A DNA stretch of 64,000 nt from Acidobacteriota bacterium (lineage in GTDB: Bacteria > Acidobacteriota > Terriglobia > Bryobacterales > Bryobacteraceae), in contig VFZO01000001.1 in the NCBI GenBank assembly GCA_016871155.1, positions 32,834 to 96,833 of the forward strand, written 5' to 3'. The translations under genes were made by a program, and so were the position numbers. This document shows positions 24,162 through 34,063 of this stretch, in pieces. The notes beneath the pieces are model-generated. The model ran no database searches, was not told where the DNA came from, and saw only the letters and a list, made by a program, of their open reading frames with translations. Within the stretch, counting starts at the first letter, position 1; each line of letters starts with the position of its first letter.

Positions 24162-27100
24162 ATGAAAACGTCTTTCTGGCCGCTGCTGGCGGCGTGCGCT
24201 TTACTCGGCCAGGATACCGGTGTGCTGACCGGCACGGTGACGGATTCGACCGGCGCGGTGGTCGTGGGCGCGCAGGTGGTGGCGACGAATACGTCGACGA
24301 ACTTCGAGTCGACGGGCGAGTCGAATGGGGAAGGGTTGTATCGCATCCCGTTTCTGCGCCCTGGGACTTATCGGGTCCGGATCACGGCGGCCGGCTTCAA
24401 AACGTTTTTGCGCGAGAATGCAGAACTGCGATTGGGCGCCACGCTGCCGGTCAACGGCGTGATGGAACTTGGCGCGGTTTCGGACTCGGTGCAGGTCACA
24501 GCGGAGTCGCCGTTGCTTGAGACCGAAACGTCCACCACCGGCACCGTCGTTACCGGCGAGTTTTTCCAACGAATGCCGCTCTTCCAACGGCACTCCCGGT
24601 CCCTGCTGTACCTCACGCCCGGCGTGAACGTCAGCGGATTGGGCTATGGAGGTTCGCTCGGCGGTTTCTCCATCAATGGCGGCGCCACCGGAAATATTGG
24701 TTATTTCGAGGACGGCATGTATGGCGTGCAGCCTAGCGGCAACAATACAACCGACACGATTCTCAGCACGATTGAAGAGGCGAAGGTCATCACCACCGTC
24801 CCGCCGGCCGAATACGGCCACTCCGCGGGCGGCGCCATCGTTATCGTCAAGAAGAGCGGCACCAACCTTCCGCACGGCGGCGGCGGAATCCTCTTCCGCG
24901 AGGGGCCCATGCAGCACCGCCGGTTCATGCAGGCGGCCCGCTTTGAGCAGACCGGCAACAGCCTCCACTTCTACCAGCCCGACTTCAATCTGAGCGGTCC
25001 CGTTGTCATTCCGAAACTCTACAACGGGCGGAACAAGACCTTTTTCATGTTCGCCGGCCAATACCTGATGGAGCGCCAGGGCGAGCAGATTTCGTGGAGC
25101 GTCCCAACGCCGGAAGAACTCGCCGGTGACTTCCGCTTCGGCGGCCGGCCCGGCGTCAATCCGATCTACGATGCGCGCTCCACTGCGGTGAACAACGGCA
25201 TTTGGTCGCGGACGCCCTTTCCAGGCAACGTGATTCCACGCGCGCAGTGGGACCCGGTGGCCACCCGGTTCCTCGGCGAAAAGGTTTGGGAGGTTCCCAA
25301 CCTGCCTGGGACGCCAACGGCGACCGGCATTACCGGAAACCTGCAACTACCACGCCAGAAAACCGTGGATTGGTCCAACTACAGCCTCCGCATGGATCAA
25401 CAGTTTGCCAGCCGGTTCAAGATGTTCTTCAACTGGAGCTACAACACACGCACCGCGTTCACTCCGAATCTCGATGTGGTCAATCTCCTTTACAACACGT
25501 CGCAGCGGATTTCCCGCGATGCGCAGACCACGTCCGGCATTGGCGCCACCTACACGCTGACGCCTACCACGATCAGCGAGACGCGCATCAATTACTACCG
25601 CTTCCGCAACGATGCCGCCTGGCCCGGATTCGGCTCCGACTTCGGCAAACTGCTGGGCATTCCCAACATCGGCGCGGGCAGCATGCCCGTGGTCACCGGC
25701 ATCCCCAACGTTGCCAATCCGAGCTTGAACGTGGAGGAGACGATCAACTTCCGGGAGGACGTCAGCAAGCTCTCCGGCAAGCACGCCTTCAAGTTCGGCG
25801 CCGATATCATGCGGCTGCGGCGGAACAACTATACGCGGGACAACAACGCGGGAACGTTTAACCTGGCCTCCACGGCGGGGTTGAATCCGAACGGCTCCGG
25901 CATTCCCAACACCGGCGGGAATGCGCTCAGCCAGTTGATGGTGGGCGCCGTCTCCAGCTACACCATTACGTCCAACCTTTTGAGCAATCTGCCGCGCAAC
26001 TGGATTCAATCGTTCTACGCACAGGACGACTGGAAGATCCTGCCCACGCTCACGCTCAACATCGGCGTTCGCTATCAGGTGCAGAGCACGCAGAACAACA
26101 AGTACGGGCAGATTTCGAGCTTCGATCCGCTGGGCGCCGATAACGTCGTAGCCGGCGGGCGTGGTGTCATCACGCACCCCAAGAGGGTACACAAGAAGGA
26201 CTGGAATAATTTCCAGCCCCGCGTTGGCCTGGCCTGGACACTGCCGCGCCGTTTTGTGTTGCGAACGGGGTTTGCGGTGTCCACGGTGGATGAGCGGCTA
26301 CCGGTGGCGCCCTCGGAAGAGTACGGTGCCGTGACCTCGCGCATCGACACACCGAACGGCGACTTCCGGCCCCGCTTCCAACTGAGCCAGGGCCCGCTGG
26401 CCTCCCTGCTGCTGCGGCCCGCGCAGCGCGCCGACGGCACCATCCCGTTTGCCGGGACGAATTTCGGCGGGCGCGGCGCTACGTGGGTGGATCCGAATCG
26501 CGTCTCGCCCTACACCATGAGTTGGAACTTCGGCCTGCAGCACAGCTTCGCGTCCAATTATCTGGTGGAAGTGTCCTACACGGCGAACGCTTCGGTGAAC
26601 GGATTCGAGAACCGCGAAATCAACGGTCTTTCCTACGATTGGGCGAACAACCTGCGTCTAACCGATCCGGCGCAGTTCAGCGCGTTTCAGTCCAACACCC
26701 AGATCTTCCGGCCGTTCCCGAACTTTGGCGGAATTCAATTCCGAACCAACGGCGCACGCTCGAACTACCACGCCGGGACCGTGAAAATTGACAAGCGCAT
26801 ATCGAACGGCCTGTCGTTCCTGACGTTCTACACCTACTCCAAGGTAATCGACTCCTCAAGTTCCAACAACCTTCTGCCGCGCTCCATGGATCGCGCCGAG
26901 GCGGCCAACAACCGGACCCACCAATACACCGGCAGTATGACGTACGAGCTGCCGTTCGGCAGAGGGCGCAAATGGCTCAACTCCAACGGCTGGACCAACG
27001 CCGTCTTCGGCGGATTCGACGTCGTATACCTGTACCGGATCTCGAGCGGCGATTCGCTGACCTTCACTTTCGCCGGCAGCCCGGTTCAATACATGCCCGG

Positions 27101-27539
27101 CGTCGTAGCCACTCGCGCCGGCCGGCCCAACTCGACGGGTGACCGCGCCCGGTTGCGGGACAACTGGCAGGACATCGGCACCAACCGCTTTGTCCAGGCG
27201 GCGCAAAACACGCTGATCGAGTCGATGAACTACTTCTCCTACCCGGCCGCCTTCACAATGGGCAACGTGGGCCGGAACACGTTCGACCGGCAGCGCTTCA
27301 TCGATTCCCAGTTCTCCGCCTCCAAGAAGTGGAATGTCCGCGAACGTTACACGACCGAGTTCCGCTTCGACTTCCAGAATCCGCTCAAGTGGTTTAACTT
27401 GTCGGCGCCCAACACGGTCGTGAATTTCACGAACCCGGCGGCATTCGGCAAGGTTTCCACGTCGACCTCCGACGAGGGCACGACGGCAAACGCCGGCGGC
27501 CAGGGGCTGATGAATATTACTTTGTCGTTCCGGTTTTGA
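24162..27539 (+). CDS. Oar-like TonB-dependent-receptor-type outer-membrane protein
   Basis: 1125 residues. Signal peptide, then a carboxypeptidase-regulatory Ig-like domain (residues about 18-105: GVLTGTVTDSTGAVVVGAQVVATN, GLYRIPFLRPGTYRVRITAAGFK), a plug region (VTAESPLLETETSTTGTVV up to GGAIVIVKKSGTN), and a long barrel ending ITLSFRF, the C-terminal Phe signature of BAM substrates. This family is greatly expanded in Solibacter-like Acidobacteria and is thought to take up polymers or large ligands. A TATGAT box (24138-24143) lies 18 nt upstream. Confidence 0.9.
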   Translation: MKTSFWPLLAACALLGQDTGVLTGTVTDSTGAVVVGAQVVATNTSTNFESTGESNGEGLYRIPFLRPGTYRVRITAAGFKTFLRENAELRLGATLPVNGVMELGAVSDSVQVTAESPLLETETSTTGTVVTGEFFQRMPLFQRHSRSLLYLTPGVNVSGLGYGGSLGGFSINGGATGNIGYFEDGMYGVQPSGNNTTDTILSTIEEAKVITTVPPAEYGHSAGGAIVIVKKSGTNLPHGGGGILFREGPMQHRRFMQAARFEQTGNSLHFYQPDFNLSGPVVIPKLYNGRNKTFFMFAGQYLMERQGEQISWSVPTPEELAGDFRFGGRPGVNPIYDARSTAVNNGIWSRTPFPGNVIPRAQWDPVATRFLGEKVWEVPNLPGTPTATGITGNLQLPRQKTVDWSNYSLRMDQQFASRFKMFFNWSYNTRTAFTPNLDVVNLLYNTSQRISRDAQTTSGIGATYTLTPTTISETRINYYRFRNDAAWPGFGSDFGKLLGIPNIGAGSMPVVTGIPNVANPSLNVEETINFREDVSKLSGKHAFKFGADIMRLRRNNYTRDNNAGTFNLASTAGLNPNGSGIPNTGGNALSQLMVGAVSSYTITSNLLSNLPRNWIQSFYAQDDWKILPTLTLNIGVRYQVQSTQNNKYGQISSFDPLGADNVVAGGRGVITHPKRVHKKDWNNFQPRVGLAWTLPRRFVLRTGFAVSTVDERLPVAPSEEYGAVTSRIDTPNGDFRPRFQLSQGPLASLLLRPAQRADGTIPFAGTNFGGRGATWVDPNRVSPYTMSWNFGLQHSFASNYLVEVSYTANASVNGFENREINGLSYDWANNLRLTDPAQFSAFQSNTQIFRPFPNFGGIQFRTNGARSNYHAGTVKIDKRISNGLSFLTFYTYSKVIDSSSSNNLLPRSMDRAEAANNRTHQYTGSMTYELPFGRGRKWLNSNGWTNAVFGGFDVVYLYRISSGDSLTFTFAGSPVQYMPGVVATRAGRPNSTGDRARLRDNWQDIGTNRFVQAAQNTLIESMNYFSYPAAFTMGNVGRNTFDRQRFIDSQFSASKKWNVRERYTTEFRFDFQNPLKWFNLSAPNTVVNFTNPAAFGKVSTSTSDEGTTANAGGQGLMNITLSFRF

Positions 27540-27651
27540 GGCGGCTTCATCCGGTTTCGGAATGAAAGTTGCCGCTGAGTTGCGAGGGAAACGCGTGGCC
27601 GCGATTGTACGCAACCTGACGCGGGATTGACCACGGCGTTTTGACGCCGCG

Positions 27652-28395
27652 CTACGGCTGATACACAACGCCGCGAGGCCCGAACAGGCCCAGGTCGTGC
27701 GCCACGCCTCGAACAAACGCCCCGATCCGGGACGCCACCCATCGGACCGCCGTCCAGATTTTGGCGAGAGCGAATCGGTACACGCGGAAATACTGTTGCG
27801 CCACTTTAAATACGCCCACCGAAAGCGCCGCCAGCACCAGGCCGAGGCAAAGGAGAATCAAGCCCTGGTCGGCTTCGGTGAGATGCGCGAGAGCTTCCGA
27901 AACGTCGGTCTTCAGGCGGATGTTGCTCAGCGTGGCCGCCAGTTCCCACAGGTCCGGCCGGTAGATGCGGGTCAGGCCGAGAATCACCAGCGTCGAGCCG
28001 GCGGTCAGCAGGCCCGCGCTGGCGGCAAAGAGCCCGGCCAAAATGCCTGTGAGCGCCGCCACCAGATAGGCGGTCGCGCCGGTCAGCGCCGCGGTGAGCG
28101 GGAGTCCAAAGATCGTTCCGAACAACATGCCCAGCACGCGTATGGGAAGACGCAGTTTTGTCTCCCGCGCGGCGACGGGCGTCCGGCCGGCGGCGAGTTC
28201 GGCTGGCTCGCCGAGATTTCGCAACACCTGCAGCATTCGCGCGGGTCCGTCGTCTCCGGGCGTCTGCCGGTATGCGTCCCGAATATGGGAATCCAACTCG
28301 CGAATGAATTCGTTCCGCTCCGCCAAGGGCAGGCCGGTGAGCCGCACCCGTACCCGGTCCAAATAGTCATTCACCAGCAATCCGTTTGTGTCCAT
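27652..28395 (-). CDS. Membrane protein, DUF1700-like, partner of the PadR regulator
   Basis: 247 residues from ATG 28395. The N-terminal soluble helical part (LVNDYLDRVRVRLTGLPLAERNEFIRELDSHI) is the DUF1700/HAAS-like segment: helices with an E-L-D-S-H-I motif found in small membrane proteins next to PadR genes. Four hydrophobic segments follow (for example VLGMLFGTIFGLPLTAALTG, YLVAALTGILAGLFAASAGLL, GLILLCLGLVLAALSVGVF). The function is unknown; such pairs act in envelope-stress or permease modulation. It starts 4 bp after the PadR stop, so it is co-transcribed. Confidence 0.75.
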   Translation of the reverse strand: MDTNGLLVNDYLDRVRVRLTGLPLAERNEFIRELDSHIRDAYRQTPGDDGPARMLQVLRNLGEPAELAAGRTPVAARETKLRLPIRVLGMLFGTIFGLPLTAALTGATAYLVAALTGILAGLFAASAGLLTAGSTLVILGLTRIYRPDLWELAATLSNIRLKTDVSEALAHLTEADQGLILLCLGLVLAALSVGVFKVAQQYFRVYRFALAKIWTAVRWVASRIGAFVRGVAHDLGLFGPRGVVYQP

Positions 28396-28399
28396 GGTG

Positions 28400-28789
28400 T
28401 TATTGCGCCTTTCTGATTGGAAGTCCCACGAGTTGCGGTCCGGCTGTCTCCGCCGCCGCATCGCGAATGAGCAACGCCAGATGGTTGAACTCGCCGCGAA
28501 GCTCTTCAAACAGCGCCTGGCCGTCGCCGGTGAGAGTGTAATATTTGCGCGGCGGCCCGTGTTCGGACTCTACCCATTCCGACGCAACCAGGCCGTCGCG
28601 ATCCAGACGCGCGAGGATCGGGTATATCGTCCCCTCCTTCAGCGGAGGGCCTTCGCCCGTCGAAAGCGCCTTGATTAATGAGTAGCCGTAATGGCGGGTC
28701 CGGTAAAGCGCCGCCATGGCGGCCAGTTCCAGCAGGCCCTTTCGGATCTGGACCACTCGGCGGTCCTTGTTTTCTTCGGTATACGCCAC
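28400..28789 (-). CDS. PadR-family transcriptional regulator
   Basis: 129 residues from a GTG at 28789. The winged helix has the PadR pattern: VVQIRKGLLELAAMAALYRTRHYGYSLIKAL, then KEGTIYPILARLDRDGLVASEW, HGPPRKYYTLTGDGQALF. PadR proteins repress their own operon and are relieved by phenolics or other ligands. The upstream DNA carries CTATGTACTATG (28811-28822), a short repeat in the -35 region and a candidate operator. There is no Shine-Dalgarno, and a TATACT box lies 7 nt before the GTG. Confidence 0.93.
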   Translation of the reverse strand: MAYTEENKDRRVVQIRKGLLELAAMAALYRTRHYGYSLIKALSTGEGPPLKEGTIYPILARLDRDGLVASEWVESEHGPPRKYYTLTGDGQALFEELRGEFNHLALLIRDAAAETAGPQLVGLPIRKAQ

Positions 28790-28796
28790 TCAGAGC

Positions 28797-28822
28797 AGTA
28801 TACGTTACTTCTATGTACTATG
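28797..28822 (-). promoter_or_regulatory. Promoter/operator region of padR
   Basis: TATACT (28802-28797) ends 7 nt before the GTG start. Upstream, in the -35 position, CTATG-TA-CTATG (28811-28822, plus strand) is a direct repeat suitable for PadR autoregulation. No good -35 hexamer is visible. Confidence 0.4.
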
Positions 28823-28838
28823 TTCCGATGAATAGCAT

Positions 28839-30224
28839 TTATTTCTTCCCGAACGCGTACAACGCCTGCGCCGTGCGCAGATACAGCGTATCGTCCGCGA
28901 TGGCCGGGGTGGCGTAGATCGGCTCGTCGAAGTCGTTGACAGACAAAGTTTCCCAGTCCTCGCCCGCCCTTAGAACCGCCGTCTTGCCTTTTTCGCTGCA
29001 CAGGAAGATCTTGCCGTCGGCGGCCACCGGCGAAGCGTAGTAGCCGTCGATGGCGCCTTGCACACGGGCGGTTTTCTTGATTTCGCCGGTTTTGGCCGAC
29101 ATCGCCGTGACGATGCCACCGGTTTTCACGGTATACAGGACGCCATCCAGAACGAGGGGCGACGGCACCTCCGGCACCATTCGCTGATGCTTCCAGACGA
29201 CGTGCGTGTCCGTCAGGTCGCCGCGCGCGTCGCCAGGCCGGACGGCCATGGTCACGTTGTTCGCCTCCCGGCGTGCCCGGTAGAAGCCCCATTCGCGGCG
29301 ATCCAGGCCGCCGTCTTTGTCCAAGTCGATGGCCGTCCAGCTGCCGCCGTGCCTCCAAGGTTCGGGTAACTCGGCGCTCTGCAGCTTTCCGTCCTTGTTG
29401 GCGTCGGCCGTGGCCGCGGCCTCCTCGAAGGCCGGGATCGGTTTAGCCTGGCCCGGATCGGCGCCAGGCGCCCAGCCGGTGGCGTAAATCGTATCGCCCT
29501 CGGCGACGGCCGAGGCCTTGATCTGCCAGGAAAGGCCGCGCACCGACCACCGCTCCCGGCCGGTCGCCACGTCGTAAGCGGCCAGAAGATAGGAGCCGGG
29601 GACTATGATCTGATCCCGGTACAGTGTCGCGGTGGCGAACCCGTGCACGACCGCTGGCCGGACCGTGCGCCACAGCTCACGGCCGGTATTCTTGTTCAAG
29701 GCCAGCAGATACGACTCCGAATCCTGATCGCACAGCAGAATCAGCGTCTCGCCGGCCAGGATCGGCGAGGCCGCCATACCGTGCAGATTGACGAAGGGTC
29801 CCAAGGGGACGCGCCAGCGCTCATCGCCGTCCGGACCGTAGGAGACCAGGCCGAATTCGCTGAAGAAGGCGTAGACGTTGGATCCGTCGGTGACCGGCGT
29901 GGGGCTGGCGGCGTTGTTCAGTTTGTGGCGGGCATCGGTCCTCGCCGGCTGCAGCGGACGCCGCCACAGCACCTTGCCCGACGCGCGGTCCAGCTTCATC
30001 GTCAGAAGCCGGTTGTTCTCGTACCCCGTCAGGAACAGCGCGTCGCGCGTCAGCACAGGGGACGAACTCCCCGCGGGAACCTCCACCCGCCAGCGGACGT
30101 TCTTGCTGGGGCCGATCTCCGCCGGCAGCGCCTGCGACACCGCGACACCCGAACCATTCGGGCCCCGGAACGAGGGCCACTCGGCTCCGGAGCAGACGCT
30201 CATTAGAATCCACGCGATGCGCAT
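28839..30224 (-). CDS. Secreted PQQ-like beta-propeller with inserted EF-hands
   Basis: 461 residues with a short signal (MRIAWILMSVCSGAEW). Repeats of the PQQ/quinoprotein-like propeller are clear: WPSFRGPNGSG, VLWRRPLQP, VYAFFSEFGLVSY, GRELWRTVRPAVVHG, GRERWSVRGLSW, and a closing IYATPAIADDTLYLRTAQALYAF. Between blades lies an insert with two EF-hand-like loops (DANKDGKLQSAE and DLDKDGGLDRRE, around residues 250-290), giving a calcium site. PQQ ligands of true dehydrogenases are not evident, so this is probably a binding or scaffold propeller. It starts within a palindrome and has a leaderless promoter. Confidence 0.85.
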   Translation of the reverse strand: MRIAWILMSVCSGAEWPSFRGPNGSGVAVSQALPAEIGPSKNVRWRVEVPAGSSSPVLTRDALFLTGYENNRLLTMKLDRASGKVLWRRPLQPARTDARHKLNNAASPTPVTDGSNVYAFFSEFGLVSYGPDGDERWRVPLGPFVNLHGMAASPILAGETLILLCDQDSESYLLALNKNTGRELWRTVRPAVVHGFATATLYRDQIIVPGSYLLAAYDVATGRERWSVRGLSWQIKASAVAEGDTIYATGWAPGADPGQAKPIPAFEEAAATADANKDGKLQSAELPEPWRHGGSWTAIDLDKDGGLDRREWGFYRARREANNVTMAVRPGDARGDLTDTHVVWKHQRMVPEVPSPLVLDGVLYTVKTGGIVTAMSAKTGEIKKTARVQGAIDGYYASPVAADGKIFLCSEKGKTAVLRAGEDWETLSVNDFDEPIYATPAIADDTLYLRTAQALYAFGKK

Positions 30225-30237
30225 CGCTGAAATTGTA
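30214..30237 (-). promoter_or_regulatory. Promoter and palindrome at the PQQ-like gene start
   Basis: TACAAT (30237-30232) ends 7 nt before ATG 30224 on the minus strand, with no Shine-Dalgarno. A perfect 14-bp palindrome, GCGATGCGCATCGC (30214-30227), covers the start codon. Both suggest a leaderless start with an overlapping operator. Confidence 0.45.
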
Positions 30238-30289
30238 TCCTGCGCGGAGCGGAGAAATGGTGCATGCTGGGAGACAAGAAGGAGTCTTT

Positions 30290-33200
30290 ATGAAAGCAGT
30301 TCTCTCTACCGCGCTTTTCAGCGCGTTCTCCGTCGTTGCACAAATCCGCTCCGGCACGATTGTCGGCAAAGTGACCGACCCAACGGGCGCCCCCGCGCCC
30401 GGTGTTGAGATCGTCGTCCGGGAGATCAACACGAACTCGAATTTCACCGTCACCACGCCGGACTCGGGCGAGTATGTGGCGCCGTATCTTCAATTCGGCA
30501 ACTACGAAGTGACGGCCCGCAAGGCCGGATTCAAGACCGCCTCGCGCAAAGGGATTGCGCTGACAACGGCGCAGACGGCGCGCGTAGATATCGCGCTGGA
30601 GGTGGGCGCCGTGGAGACGTCAGTCTCCGTTACCGCCTCCGCTGTCGAGTTGCAGAGCGAATCCAGCCGCGTGACCAATGCCATCTCCGAGCAGGTGATC
30701 AAATCGATTCCGAACATCAACAACAACCCGCTCAACTACGCGGTGCTCCAACAGGGCGTTGTAGCCCGCGCGGCGATGAACGATACGCAGTCGGCCCAGA
30801 GTTTTGGGATCGGCACGGAAGGGCGGCGGACGTTCTCTAATTTCCAGGTGAACGGCGGCCAGGCGTTCGGCAACGATGTCCAACTCGATGGCGTGTCGAT
30901 CCAGGCGTCGGCGTGGAACGAGGTGGCGGTGATGCCGAACACCGAAGGCGTGCAGGAGGTGAAAACGACCATCAACAATATGTCCGCCGAGTACGGGCGC
31001 AGCCAGGGCACGGTGATCATAACGACCAAGAGCGGTACGAATCAGTTTCATGGTTCCGGCCAGTTCCGGCTCCGCAACGAGGCGTTGAACGCCAACCGTT
31101 TCGAGAACAACGCCAACCAGCCGTTCGTCCCCCGGCTGCCCTTCAAGCAGCAGGGCTACTCGGCGACGCTTGGCGGGCCCGTGATGCTGCCGAAGATTTA
31201 CAACGGCAAAGACAAGACCTTTTTCTTCGCAAGCTACGAGGGTTTCCGGTTCAACCAGGCGCTGGACTACTTCCGCTCCGTACCCACCGCGCTGGAGCGG
31301 CGTGGCGATTTCTCCCAGTCCGTAACGCAGGTGGGCGCGAGCTTCGTGCCGGTGCAGGTGTTCGATCCATTCAATGTCACGCCGGTTGCGGGTGTCACCG
31401 GCCAGTGGCGCCGGAACGCCTTTCCGAACAACGTGATTCCGGCCAGCCGCATCAACCAGGGCTTTGCCCGGCTGGTGAACGAATTCCCAGCACCGAACCG
31501 GACGCCGGACGATCCGCGAAATGTCAACAACTTCTATAACCGCATGACCCGCAAGTTTGAGCGCAACGCCATCAATACCCGCGTGGACCACCGGATGGCG
31601 AAGCACTCGCTTTATGGCACGTTCGGTTCCAACCTCGGCAGCATCGACTCGCCGAACGGCTGGGGCTCGAACACGCGGGCTTTCACCACCCAGGGCGGCT
31701 TTATCGGGGCGGTGAACGGGGACCGGAACTACTACGGTTCGATCGGCGATACGTGGCTGATCAACCCCACGACGGTGGCCGATTTTCGCGTAGGATTGAC
31801 TCGCGTGGCCGCCGAGAACCGGTCGGCTACCTACGACGATATGGACTACACCGCGCTGGGGGTACCCAGTTCGTTCCTGGGCGCGCCCGGGCTGCAGGGC
31901 GCCTTTCCGGAATGGAATCAGGGCGGCGGCGGCTTCAGCGTGGTTTCCGGTCTAAATGGCACAGGCTACCTTGCCAAGATCGAACGCCAGACGAACTGGA
32001 ATCTCGTGGGATCGTTGACCAAGACCACTGGCAAATGGACTCACAAGTGGGGCGGCGAGTTCCGCAATTATCTTTCGAACTACTCCGACGCGCGCGGCAA
32101 GTTCTGGTTCCGCTCGGCCAATGCGTTCACCACCGGTAACATCATCCAGGCGCAAGGGCAGACCGTCAACGCCGTCACGGGCGAACAGTCCGGTTCACCC
32201 ATCGCCAGCGCGTTGCTGGGCGCGGGCGATATCCAGGCCGGCGAGAACGCCGTGCTGCTGGCGCTATCGGCGAAGTACGGCGCCTTCTACAGCCAAAGCG
32301 ACTGGCGCGTCAACTCCCGCCTGACCGTGAACCTCGGCGTTCGATACGACCTGCAGCAGGCGCCGTCGGAACGCTATAACCGGATTTCGAGCTTTAGCTA
32401 TCGCGGACAGAACCCGTTCGGCACCCAGGGCAACTTCATGTTCCCCGGTTTCGACGGGTTGGGCCGAAGCCTGTACCGGATGCCCCGCGATAACTGGGGA
32501 CCCCGCACCGGACTAGCCTATCGCGTGACCGATTCGTGGGTTATCCGGTCCGGTTTCGGAGTCACCTACACGCCTTCGAACACCGGCTACTTCGGCGGCC
32601 CCTACTACTTTGGCGCGCAGAATTTCGTCGACCGCACCAACGATCCCCTGGCGGCGCAGTATGGCGCCAGTCCGGCCGGTTCGCTGGTGGCGCCCTACAA
32701 CCGCGTGACGCAGATGATTCCGGCCATCGGTTCCAACCGCCGCGCGGCCCAGTACTACGGCGACGGCAACAACGAGCCGCGGTTCAACTACGACAACATG
32801 GAAAACGGCAAGATCATGCAGTGGAATCTGTTCGTGGAGCGGAAGATCGCCCGCGACTGGCTGGCGCAAATCGGCTACTCCGGCGCGCGCGGATATCACC
32901 TGCAACTCGGCCGCTGGAATGTGAACAACGACCAGGATCTGCCGGACGCTCTGCTGCAACAGTGGCGCGACTCCTACATCGCCAACAACGGCACCAACCC
33001 GGCCAACCAACTGGTCACCAATCCCTTCCAGCCGGCCGGCGGCCAGCGGGTTCCGTTCAACGGCGTGTTCGGCAATCCCACGGTGCCGCGCCGCAATACC
33101 TCGCTGCAATACACGCTGCATCCGAACAACCTGCTGGGAGCGCCGCAGGGTTATTACACGTACAGCGCGCTGATGGCGCAGTTGCAGAAGAACTTTTCAA

Positions 33201-34054
33201 ACGGATTACTGTTCTCCGCGCACTACACCTGGTCCCGCACGATTGAGGCCTGGTTCGGTGAAGCGCAGGGCAACAATTATGCGGAGAATGCCGGCACGGC
33301 GTCCGGAACGCTGGACCGGCGGAACCTTTCGAACAGCTACACGATTTCGCCGAACGACATCCCGCACCGGCTTGTGGCGACCTGGGTGTGGACGCCGCCC
33401 GCACCGTTCCAGAATGGCGTGCTGAAGGGCGCATTGAGTGGCTGGAACGTGGGCGGTACTTTCATCGCCCAGTCCGGACAACCGCAGCAGGGTTTCGGCG
33501 GCGCGACCGGGTCCCTTACTGGTCTCGGAGACCGCGTCTCCGGTGTGCAAGTCGAGGTCCCGAAGGAACTGCAACGCTGGTATACGGGAGCCACCCCGGC
33601 GGCACGAACCGTTTCGCTGCCAAGCGGACGGCAGGTCGTCGTGTGCCGCTACTGTTTCCTGAAGTACAGCTCCGACGCCTTCACCGGCCGCACCGTAAAC
33701 CTGCCCAACGGAACGATCGCGCCGGACGTCTATTGGTTTGGCACGTCGGCGAACCGCTACGGCGACATCCGGGGCAACGGCCGCTGGAACGTCAACATGA
33801 GCTTGCAAAAGCAGTTCGCCGTTCGAGAAAAGCTGCAGTTCCAGGTCTCCGCGGAAGCTTCGAATCTGTTCAACAATACCCAGTTCCGGCCGGTGATGAA
33901 CACCGGCCTGGGCGGGACCTTCACGAATGTGACGGCCGCGCAGCGCGCTCAGGGCATTCGCCCCGGCATGATCCAGAACGATAACTTCGGCACTTGGGGC
34001 ATGGGAACGTTCGACCCGCGGCAGATCGAACTGCGGCTGCGGTTGTTTTTCTGA
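30290..34054 (+). CDS. Oar-like TonB-dependent-receptor-type outer-membrane protein
   Basis: 1254 residues from ATG 30290, preceded by an AAGGAG Shine-Dalgarno; an ORF start 57 nt upstream is not supported. Signal peptide, carboxypeptidase-regulatory domain (residues about 20-105: GTIVGKVTDPTGAPAPGVEIVVRE, GEYVAPYLQFGNYEVTARKAGFK), plug with VTASAVELQSESSRVTNAIS and VIITTKSGTNQFHG, then a long barrel ending QIELRLRLFF. Paralogue of the receptor at 24-27 kb. It precedes a sulfatase island on the other strand, so polymer uptake (sulfated glycans) is possible but unproven. Confidence 0.9.
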   Translation: MKAVLSTALFSAFSVVAQIRSGTIVGKVTDPTGAPAPGVEIVVREINTNSNFTVTTPDSGEYVAPYLQFGNYEVTARKAGFKTASRKGIALTTAQTARVDIALEVGAVETSVSVTASAVELQSESSRVTNAISEQVIKSIPNINNNPLNYAVLQQGVVARAAMNDTQSAQSFGIGTEGRRTFSNFQVNGGQAFGNDVQLDGVSIQASAWNEVAVMPNTEGVQEVKTTINNMSAEYGRSQGTVIITTKSGTNQFHGSGQFRLRNEALNANRFENNANQPFVPRLPFKQQGYSATLGGPVMLPKIYNGKDKTFFFASYEGFRFNQALDYFRSVPTALERRGDFSQSVTQVGASFVPVQVFDPFNVTPVAGVTGQWRRNAFPNNVIPASRINQGFARLVNEFPAPNRTPDDPRNVNNFYNRMTRKFERNAINTRVDHRMAKHSLYGTFGSNLGSIDSPNGWGSNTRAFTTQGGFIGAVNGDRNYYGSIGDTWLINPTTVADFRVGLTRVAAENRSATYDDMDYTALGVPSSFLGAPGLQGAFPEWNQGGGGFSVVSGLNGTGYLAKIERQTNWNLVGSLTKTTGKWTHKWGGEFRNYLSNYSDARGKFWFRSANAFTTGNIIQAQGQTVNAVTGEQSGSPIASALLGAGDIQAGENAVLLALSAKYGAFYSQSDWRVNSRLTVNLGVRYDLQQAPSERYNRISSFSYRGQNPFGTQGNFMFPGFDGLGRSLYRMPRDNWGPRTGLAYRVTDSWVIRSGFGVTYTPSNTGYFGGPYYFGAQNFVDRTNDPLAAQYGASPAGSLVAPYNRVTQMIPAIGSNRRAAQYYGDGNNEPRFNYDNMENGKIMQWNLFVERKIARDWLAQIGYSGARGYHLQLGRWNVNNDQDLPDALLQQWRDSYIANNGTNPANQLVTNPFQPAGGQRVPFNGVFGNPTVPRRNTSLQYTLHPNNLLGAPQGYYTYSALMAQLQKNFSNGLLFSAHYTWSRTIEAWFGEAQGNNYAENAGTASGTLDRRNLSNSYTISPNDIPHRLVATWVWTPPAPFQNGVLKGALSGWNVGGTFIAQSGQPQQGFGGATGSLTGLGDRVSGVQVEVPKELQRWYTGATPAARTVSLPSGRQVVVCRYCFLKYSSDAFTGRTVNLPNGTIAPDVYWFGTSANRYGDIRGNGRWNVNMSLQKQFAVREKLQFQVSAEASNLFNNTQFRPVMNTGLGGTFTNVTAAQRAQGIRPGMIQNDNFGTWGMGTFDPRQIELRLRLFF

Positions 34055-34063
34055 TTCCCCGCG

